Assembly: GCA_000727475.1 (NCBI GenBank)
Contig: KL647292.1
Coordinates: 2,609,592-2,673,591 of the forward strand
Source: Sarcocystis neurona
Lineage: Eukaryota; Apicomplexa; Conoidasida; Eucoccidiorida; Sarcocystidae
DNA: 64,000 nt
Reading direction: 5' to 3'
Within the stretch, counting starts at the first letter, position 1. Every line of letters starts with the position of its first letter. Positions 56,601 through 64,000 of this stretch are shown here, piece after piece. A model generated the notes under the pieces. It was not told where the DNA came from, ran no database searches, and saw nothing but the letters and a program-made list of their open reading frames with translations. The translations under genes were made by a program, and so were the position numbers.

Positions 56601-59600
56601 CCCTGTCCGGGTGGGAGCTCCCGCCGAAAATGCTGTTTTTGCCCAGCTGTGTGCAAGTGCTGTTGCGGCGCCTGGTCGAGCTCGTGCTGCAGCTGTAGCG
56701 GAGGGGCTTGTTCGTCCAGCTGGACGCTTCTTTTTCACGCAGCAGCTGCCAAGCAGCTGTTCCATTTCTCGTCTGCTGCTGTGCCCGACCTGGTGCACCT
56801 CCAGCCCCGCGTGTCGCTGCTCGTGCTGGTGGTTCTTCTTCCCGTCCGTCATGCTGCGGCCCCGTACTCGACGTGCTGTCATCTTCAGGCATTAGTTCAC
56901 TTGCGGAAGTCTGCTGCCCTAGTTGCTTTCCTCTACGCCGGTCCCACGCAGCTTCTGCAGCTGCGGACGCATGGGTCTGCTGCTGCAGCTTCTTCACCTG
57001 TACAGGCGCGACTGCGAGACCACCTGCTGTAGAGGCTGGTGCAGACTCTTCTTCCCTTCTGCCGACGCCGCCGGCTGACCGACGCCGTTGCTGCTCTTGC
57101 TGCTGCCACTGGCCAGGCGGGGCTCCGGCTCCTGTTGTCCATGCGTGCTGCTGCATCGCCAAGCCGCGTCCTGCCGCTGCCGCTGCTGCTGCTGCTACGC
57201 GATGCTGCTGCTTCTTCTTCTCCAACGCTGCCGCTGCTGTGCCGTGCTGCTGTTGCTGGCTTCTCACCGCCGCAGCAGCCACCAGCGACTGCTGGGGCTC
57301 CTGTGGCTGTCTCCTCTTCTTTGCGTCGTCGCTGCTGCGTGGGGAAGACGCCTCTTCTCTCTGTCGCTTTGTCGCCTGCTCTAAACTGTACGTGCGGAGT
57401 GACGCTTCAATAGCCCGCTGCAGTTCCTTCCGATACTCTGCCTCAGCAGCAGCATCGCCGTCAGCATCTGATCCTCGCGACAAGCACGTCCTGTCCTTCT
57501 TCCCCTGCGAGGCTGCCTCCGCCGCTTTTTCTCCTCTTTCTCCTCCCGGCCCTGCTGCTGCTCTCTGTGCTGGTGGTCTCCCTGCCATTTTTGCTCCTAC
57601 TGTTGCAGCTGCTCCTGAAGACGCACCAGACGTTGTTGCACCGCCCCGCCTGCTGCCTCCTGCCGCTCTGCTGCGAGAAACGACACTGGATGAAAAGAGG
57701 ACATCAAGTAGTACGCAGTCTTCATCGTCGTCCGTACTCTCCGGGTTATGCTGCTCCTGCGTCGGCGGCCCCCCTACAACAGCAGCAGCAACAGTGCGAT
57801 CCCGTGCGTTGCCACGAACAGAGGCAGTCACCGCAACAGAAGCAGCAGAAGCAGCAGCAGTAGCAGCATGCGCAGCAGCTCCGACAGCAGTCGTTTGGGC
57901 AGTACCAGCAGCAGCACCGGAACCACTGGCTTCGGCAAAACTCTGCAAAGGACCAGAGCCAATCTTCGCAGCTGCGCCAGCCGCATGCAAAGCACTGGTG
58001 TCAATATGAGCGTCAGTTCCTGCTCTGTCCTCCTGTTGCGCCTGTTTATCAGTGTGCCGCATGAACGCCGCGCCAGCAGGTGCGTTACTGCTGTCACATG
58101 CAAAGACACTCCTCTTGACTGAGACAGACGGACCCGACAGAATTGCTTCTGCTGCAGCTGCGAGTCCCGTGCTGCTGCAAGTGCTGCTGTTGCTGAAATC
58201 TCTCGATCGAGGACGATTTTTTGCTTCTTGACGCCCTCCTGCTTCCCTCAATGTCAGCATCTTATCTTCTTCTTCCCCTTCCTTTCGTCGAAGACCCTGC
58301 TGCTGCTGCTGTTCTGTCTGATGCTGATGCGCCTGCGCCGACTGCTGCCCTGCAGACTGCCATCGCTGCTCCTGGTGCTGCTCCCGCTGCTGCTGCTCCT
58401 TCCGCCCTACGTACGCAGAACCCCACTGCGTTACATGCTGCTGCGTTCGCACTCGCTCCGGCTGCGCGTGGAGCCGCTGCTGCTGCAGCAGTCGCGGCTT
58501 CTGTTGGTGTATCTGCAGTCGGTGCTGCTGCAGTTGCTGTTGCTGCTGCTGCCGGTGATGTTCCTGATGCGTCTGCCAGTGCTGCTGCTCCTCCTCCTTC
58601 TGTGCGGCTTGCTGTTGCTGTTGCCGAGTGTGCTCCTGCGACAGCTGTCTGCAACTCTGGTGTCCGGCTTGTTGCAGCACCTGTAATGTGTCTCCATGTC
58701 GCGGTCCTTTCCTCTGGCCTGCGGTGTCACGTTCCGCTGCGTCCCTCGCTGCTGGTGCCTCTTGCCTCCTTGTATCTTCTGTTGCAGCAGGAGACGCAGA
58801 ACCAGCAGCACACGGGGGTTGCTGATATTTCATCCCTGGTCTACTTTTTTGCTGTAGTACTGCAGCAGGCGCAGCAGACGCGCTGGTGACACACTCATGC
58901 TCCGCACAAGACGCAGTCGCTGCTGTAGGAGCACCGGACGCACCACCAGGGGCCGCCGCTGACAGTTGCTGCTGAAGACCCGCTGGCAAAAACACGTCCA
59001 CCTGCGCGGCTCCAGCTGCAGCAGGCGAGTCTGCCGAAGACGCAGCAGCAGCAGCATCCTGCTGAGAACTCACCGGTAGCACACATTCTGTTGCTCCTTC
59101 GAAACAACTACACAATCGCCGCAGAAAACGAACGGCGCAGCTGTCCGTCGTTGCTGCTCGAAAGACGAGGGTCGGCGGCCACAAGGAAGGATGCAGCTGT
59201 ACGTACACCTCAGGAAGACTATTCGCCGCTTGCCCTCTAGGAGCGTCTTCACGCTTTTCAGCGAGCCGCGAAAAACCTGCAAACTCCTCCTCCTTCTCCT
59301 GGTGTTCTAGCAGCTGCTGCTGCTGCCCTCCGTGCCGCTGCTGCGACGGCTCATGCGTCCGACAGGTGTCACGCTCGAACGGACACCCTGGCGATGTCTG
59401 CTGCTGTTGCTGGTGCTGCTGCTGCTCCTGCTGCTCCTGCTGCGGCGTCTTCCACTTCTCCTCCTCGCGCCGCCCTTGCAGCTGCTGCACGGCGTGGGGC
59501 TGTTGTTGCTGCGGCTGGCAGCACAAGGAGCGCAGCAGTTCTCCGAGACAGCGCCACAGCAACACGCGAAGGCGCCCCGCACGGTTTGCATAAAGGAACG

Positions 59601-59621
59601 AAGGAGGTGCTGCCAGTGAAC
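53608..59621 (-). CDS. very large Gln/Ala/Ser-rich protein with UIM and SIM-like motifs
   Basis: The frame is open for about 2000 codons from an acceptor at 59,622 (TTCTCGAATGTAG|GT) to TGA at 53,610. No ATG starts it, so an upstream exon is required. An N-terminal ordered part (EVYVQLHPSLWPPTLVFRAA, then FLRRLCSCFE) is followed by polyGln. Around 57,375-57,445 is AEYRKELQRAIEASLRTY, a good ubiquitin-interacting motif (acidic, L-x-x-A-I-x-x-S-L). Acid-flanked hydrophobic SUMO-interaction-like motifs occur at 57,692-57,743 (DDDEDCVLLDVLF), 55,735-55,785 (SDEEVPILSV) and the C-terminus (NDSDDVILVR). A further ordered segment is LWTSLLQEVEDFDEHMRQQF near 54,650. In-frame GTGAGT near 59,070 may mark an intron. 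A ubiquitin/SUMO-reading scaffold is the best guess. Confidence 0.6.
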
Positions 59622-60629
59622 CTACATTCGAGAAAAAGAGAATCTGCTGCAGCTGCTGCGACCACACACACCCCACTCACAGCCAAGGCTGCTGCGGTGT
59701 TCACAGACAATAGACCACCAGCAAAAGACCTGTCGAACGCAAACTCCTTCACCCCGTACACGGACATGCAAGTGGCAGAGATAGCTCTCTCCTCATACGT
59801 ACGCATAAGCAGATAAATTTCTACGTGTATGCGCGTATAGACGTTAACGTTCGGAGGTGGACCAGGCTAGCTGCCCGTATTCGAGTATATCCACGCCAGC
59901 AGAGTCGTCCAGCAGGTCGGTGGATGCATCTCTCAATCTCTCTCTCCGTGTACACGTGCATACATATATGTATATGTGTGCGCCGTAGAATGTCCAGGTA
60001 AAAACTACAGAAGTTATCGGCCACAGAAGATCACACAGACTTGGTCACATAGACATACACATGCATGTTTACATCCCTGTGCCCACCTACGTATACATGT
60101 GTGAATATATGTGCGGACTTCCATCCACACATGTGTAGAAGATAAGGATTTGAACATAAACGTCTACACACGTATACCTGCAGCATCCATGATCACCCAG
60201 TCACACGAGATAGACTCTACATATGTGGATATACGTAAGTCCCCTGACCCACTTATATACATATATATACATATATATATATATATGTGTGTACACATAC
60301 ATGCATACTGTATAGGGATATATACGGGCACGGAAATTAAACATTTCCATACGGATATACGCAGGGAGTAATTGGGGTCCTATAGATATATATATATATA
60401 TATGTGCGCGCGTACGTCTCTGGAGGCCTGGCCCCTTCACAGAAAGGCCGTCGCGAGAGGTTTCCAGAGGCCTCCGGTATTACAAAGTCATCGCGCAGGC
60501 GCAGGCGTTGCATTTTCTGCCAGGAGGTCTCCCACTTCTGCGCGTGCACGTGCAGTTCTCGACTGCTTTTCTCTGTAGGAGTCTGCGACTTGCACATGTT
60601 TGTGCCAGCATTTACGTAGGCGCCTACGC
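59622..60629 (-). other. intron or intergenic: TA repeats and possible small exons
   Basis: TA runs at 60,260-60,286 and 60,385-60,402. A minus frame at 59,800-59,685 (MRTYEERAISATCMSVYGVK) ends at a GCT|GTGAGT donor and might be a 5' exon for the giant frame. A frame at 60,630-60,410 continues the UBA gene. Confidence 0.4.
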
Positions 60630-60630
60630 A
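60410..60630 (-). CDS. tentative next exon of the UBA-like gene
   Basis: The acceptor TGCAGTGCAG|TGC at 60,631 is phase 0, matching the donor at 60,803. It encodes CVGAYVNAGTNMCKSQTPTE, then RELHVHAQKWETSWQKMQRL and RLRDDFVIPEASGNLS, of balanced composition. The frame stays open into TA repeats, so its end is unknown. Confidence 0.4.
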
Positions 60631-60802
60631 CTGCACTGCAGCAGAGGGGAACTTCCACGAATATATACACACCTCTATGCGCTGCAGATAGCTGTGTACA
60701 GGAGGAGAGAAAAGTGGGGAGAGACAGAGAGAAGGCAATAGCCACAGGACTGCGATATTGTCCGTGAAAAGTAGTGACGCACGGCAGAGAGACAGCCCTC
60801 AC

Positions 60803-62690
60803 CTCCTTCTGCTGCTGCAGAAGCGCCTTGAGCAGCTCTTCACGTGTGCGGACGCGCACGCAGAGGTCAGCGGCTTCCCACGGCCGCTGTAGCTCCTGCA
60901 GCATTGCAAAACACGCATTTGTTCCTGGCCTTTGATCCTCGCCGCTGCTCGACAACGACGACCCTACGGGGTGTCGACTGCTTTGCTGTGCCTCCCGTCG
61001 CTCCTGCTGCAGCTTTTCCTCTGCTGCGGCACGCTCTTTCAGGCCCCTACCATGCTCTGGCCCTGGCGGTCTTGGAGAAGGCAGCAGCCAGCTCCGTTCC
61101 TTCTTCTCTCTCGGCTGCGGCTGCTCCGGCTTCTCCCTTTTCATCTGCGGCTCCTGCAAGTGTTTCTGGTGCTCCGACTTCTGCTGCTGCTTTCCCTGTA
61201 GCTGCCGTGGCGTAACACGTTGCTGCTGACGCTCCTCCAGAGCAACTCGCTCGCCACGGGACTGCTGTGTCACACACGCGTGCTGATCTGAGCGATGCTG
61301 GCTTCCTGCTCCCGCTTCTGCTGCTGCTGCCGTACTGCCTTCAGCCCGCGCTGCTGCTGCAACCAGTGTTGTTTCTGCCGCTGCTGCCGCCGCGAGTCGT
61401 GTCTTCGCTGCTGTTGCTGCTGCAGACGTTCGAACTACGGCTCCTCGCCGTTCGAGTCCCTCGCCAGCCGGGGGGTCGACACCTGCCGCTGCTGCGACAC
61501 GGGAGGGCTTCACCGACACTTCTGCTGTTTCTGTGGCGGCTGCGACGCAGCTCACAGCACAGTCAAAGACTTTGCTGCTGCTGCTGCTGCTGTTGTCCTT
61601 TCGGCGTTGTTTCCTCCCCGGTAGCCTGGAGAAGGGCTGCAGCAGCAGATGCGTGAAGAATGTGTTCACGGAGGGAAAGCAGCGCCACCTGCAGACCGTG
61701 AGCAGCAGCTGCAGTGTACGATCTGCTGCCCGCAGAAACGTCGGCGCAGCAAGTGGGTATGCTTTGCTGGCAATTGCACGTAGGCGGAGAAGCGAGTAAA
61801 GCAGTCGACGATTCTCTGCTGCGTCGCCCTCTGTACTTCCACGTATTTCACCGGCTCCTGGACTGCCGTTGTCCGTGCGCCTCTCGCGATCCGCCCGGCT
61901 TCTCGCTTGTGCTGTTGTTGCTGCTCCCGCCGCCGGTGTAGCTCCTGCCGCTGCCGTAGCTGCCCTTCCCGCAGGTCCCTCTCCTGCTGGTGCTGCGGCC
62001 GGCGGGGCTGCAGCTGCGTCTTGCAGAGCTAACGGTGCTGCCGGCGCACCTTCACTATGAGAATCCACGTGCGTTTCTTCCGGTGTACGTACACCGGAAG
62101 GGTTGTCGAGCCAGGAGCTCAACAGCGGATACACGAAGAAATAACGGTCCATGAACGCGGGAAAGAAATCCCACAGCATTGTGCAGCCGTCCTGCTCTAG
62201 CAGAGACGCAACCGCCTGCTGCTCGTGCGCTGCTCGGGCCGCATCTTGGTGCTCTCGTGCCTGTACAGCGCCGAGATCCATTAGGAGCTTGCTGACTTCT
62301 GCTGCTTCCAACTCCTCTGCATGGGCCTGACAAACGTGCAGCACGGGAGAAAAATTGGCCAGCTGCACTGCTGCCAGGGCTCTCTCCACCGGATAGCCCT
62401 GCCTTACTAGCTGCGCTACCACGTGCTTGTTGGCTGCAGTTAGCGACATTAACACCGGTCTCTGCTGCTGCAGCAGCACCTCGTCCTCAGACGTGGCCGC
62501 CGCTGCTGCTGCTGTTGCGTCCGCAGCACTTCCATTAGAGCCTGGCCCTGCTGCAGCGTCCGACGAAGCCCAGGGTGCCGGCGAGCTAGAAGTTCCCGCA
62601 GCTGCTGCTCCTCCTTCTTCTCCTGAGGAACACGCAGAAGAAGCAAAGGCTGCAGCGTCGTGGAAGCAGACAGCGACGGAATGCAGGGGA
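60803..62690 (-). CDS. UBA-like domain protein, Ala/Gln-rich
   Basis: The frame is read from about 62,690 (acceptor-like CGACGCTGCAG) to the donor AAGGAG|GTGAGG at 60,803. A possible internal start is the ATG at 62,449 (MSLTAANKHV). Residues at 62,300-62,435 (HVVAQLVRQGYPVERALAAV, then QLANFSPVLHVCQAHAEEL) fit the UBA three-helix pattern with a GYP loop. Next come FFPAFMDRYFFVYPLLSSWL and, near 61,850-61,650, LLYSLLRLRAIASKAYPLAA then TLQLLLTVCRWRCFPSVNTF, likely helical-repeat segments split by Ala-rich inserts. The end is Gln/Lys/Glu-rich, finishing TREELLKALLQQQKE. UBA followed by helical repeats and, further along, a UIM recalls HECT ligases of the HUWE1/TOM1/UPL1 type, but no HECT domain is visible in the window. 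Confidence 0.55.
62077..62100. repeat. perfect 24-bp palindrome
   Basis: The 24 bases are their own reverse complement, centred on GGTGTACGTACACC. It falls in the UBA-like frame, where it is read as S-G-V-R-T-P. Nineteen of the 24 bases recur at 2618-2636, and the 12-bp core recurs at 22,601-22,612. Confidence 0.9.
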
Positions 62691-63430
62691 AGCGTCACAG
62701 CAGCGAGCCAGAGCGCCAGGGCGCACAGACGGGGAGCAGCCGGGAAGAAACGGCAGGCACGCTGCAACAGCAGTATGGAGCTGAGGCGCAGCACAGGAGT
62801 AGCTGCAGCAGCCCCCAGGGACAGCAGCAGCAGCAGCAGCGAAGGAGAGGCAGACGAAGGAAGAAGAAGAGGACAACGACGCGCAAAGACAAGCAGAAAA
62901 AGCAGCGGCTGTGTTGGGCGGGTGCCGCGGCGTAGAACCACCAAAGAAGTGCACGACAGTAGCAGTGGCAGCAGCGGAGAAGAGAATTATGAAGAAGGAG
63001 ACTTGAATCAGCAGGAGCTCCAGCAGTGCAATAAGACGCTGGCAGCAGACACGAGCAGCAGCAGGGAGGCGTGGCGAACCAGCAGCAGCAGAAGGGGACG
63101 TCATACGCGCAGGAGAAGTGAAGCAGTGACGGAGCAACACCAGCGCTAATGGAGAGGAGGAGCACCTTGCAGCAGGATGAAGAAGAAGCAGGAGAGGAAA
63201 AGGAAGGGGACGTAGAAATGAAAAGGACGGCAACTGAGCCGCCGCAGCAGCAGCAACGGCACCAACAACGCCAGCAGCACAGCAAGACACCCATAACGCG
63301 AGGGGGGAGTACCAGCAGCAGCAGTGCTAGCGAAGAAGCAGCAGCACCAGCGCGTCGGTATTAGCGGAACAGCAGATAAAGAAGAAGGACGGGAACGGCA
63401 GTGGCGCGCAGAGCCGACGAAGCTGCTTCC
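62691..63430. repeat. CAG-rich block (CAG on plus), coding status unclear
   Basis: CAG orientation flips here relative to 53.6-62.6 kb. Plus-strand frames (62,427-63,149, then 63,149-63,364 with an ATG) are charged, Ser/Glu/Gln-rich and could be coding. Read on minus, the same block is C/T-rich and Leu/Phe-rich, as the introns of minus-strand genes are elsewhere in this window. I favour an intron between the 63.5 kb exon and the UBA exon, but an antisense gene cannot be excluded. Confidence 0.5.
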
Positions 63431-63439
63431 AGAGAGACA

Positions 63440-63565
63440 GCAGCAGGTGCACTGCCGCAGATGGGCTGGGCACGGCCTTTCTCTCGTGCTGCCGCACAAA
63501 CATCAGTTGACGGAGCTTCTTCCGCTTCACAAGACGCACGTACACATATGCGCCTGTCCTGGATA
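63440..63565 (-). CDS. probable exon upstream of the UBA-like gene
   Basis: After the acceptor CCGCCTGCATGCAG| at 63,566, preceded by a T/C tract, the minus frame reads RTGAYVYVRLVKRKKLRQLM, FVRQHERKAVPSPSAA and VHLLLSLWKQLRRLCA. Composition is that of an ordered helical protein, not of repeat. The donor is not clear, so the 3' end is approximate. By position it may be an earlier exon of the UBA-like gene. Confidence 0.45.
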
Positions 63566-63639
63566 CTGCATGCAGGCGGAGCATATATGAGATAATTGCC
63601 GCACGCACGGGGGAATAAAAAAAGGCAACCTGCTGCAGC

Positions 63640-64000
63640 TGTCGCTATTCCGCCTGCTGCTGTTGCCGCTACCGCTGCTGCTGCCGTGCTGCAATACTGC
63701 TGCTGCTATCGCTGCTACTGCTACCGCGTTTCTCCCGCCGGGATCGATGCTGCTACTGCTCTCAAGGCGAGTGCTGCTGTTACCGCTGCTGTTGCTGCTA
63801 CCTATACTGCTGCTGCTGCCGCACACATGCAACTGTATTCGCTACCGCTGCTCCTGCTCCTGCAGTCGCCGTTGCTGCGATATGTAGGTCTGCTGCTCCT
63901 ACCGCGTCGACTGGTGCTGTTCTCCTCCTTAGTGCTGCTGCTGCTGTCGCTACTATTGCTGTTGCTGCTGCTGTCGCTAATCTACAGTAGCTGTCGCCAC
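63640..64000 (-). repeat. CTG/GCT repeat block (CAG on minus)
   Basis: CTGCTGCTG and GCTGCTACC triplets fill the last 360 bases. Frames read as Ser, Gly and Asn on minus or Leu and Cys on plus. It may be intron or coding sequence of a gene continuing beyond the window. Confidence 0.7.

Noticed and set aside
1..64000. Transposon or retroelement remnants
   Set aside because: No reverse transcriptase, integrase or transposase motifs and no long terminal or inverted repeats were recognised. A divergent element could still be missed by eye.

Overview
The window looks like a nuclear chromosome segment of an apicomplexan coccidian, most probably Eimeria. The signs are dense CAG/CTG trinucleotide repeats read as runs of Ala, Gln and Ser inside very long open frames, AT-rich TA/CATA microsatellites, GT-AG introns, large intron-rich genes and no operon or ribosome-binding-site organisation. 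The species call is inference from this repeat style. Repeat-rich blocks (about 1-37 kb and 53.6-64 kb) flank a repeat-poor block (about 37-53.6 kb), which matches the known repeat-rich/repeat-poor segmentation of Eimeria chromosomes.

Layout. (1) 1-2.3 kb: AT microsatellite and a diverged tandem duplication. (2) 2.4-8.5 kb, minus strand: an Ala/Ser/Gln-rich protein of about 1245 residues with a helical C-terminus, two exons. (3) 8.5-17 kb: no gene I can support; purine-rich spacer, then four CAG/CTG blocks of alternating orientation. (4) 17.0-36.6 kb, minus strand: one very large tetratricopeptide-repeat (TPR) gene. Eleven exons are proposed; most neighbouring splice phases agree and give a continuous TPR solenoid followed by a roughly 1000-residue Ala-rich segment. 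Its introns hold the GATA array, minisatellites and TA tracts. (5) 38.1-40.0 kb, minus strand: an Ala-rich protein of about 631 residues with an AT-hook-like motif. (6) 43.4-51.6 kb, plus strand: a five-exon coiled-coil protein of 554 residues whose introns carry diverged 64-97 bp tandem duplications. (7) 53.6-63.6 kb, minus strand: long frames with ubiquitin-system signatures, namely a UBA-like segment at 62.3 kb and a clear ubiquitin-interacting motif plus SUMO-interaction-like motifs between 53.6 and 57.8 kb. They may be two genes or one.

The genes are eukaryotic single units with no shared operon, so they are not known to act together. The one functional theme that repeats is ubiquitin/SUMO recognition in the last 10 kb. 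No tRNA, rRNA, CRISPR array or recognisable transposase was found. All exon joins were made by eye from splice signals and reading phase; RNA evidence would be needed to fix the ends marked as uncertain.
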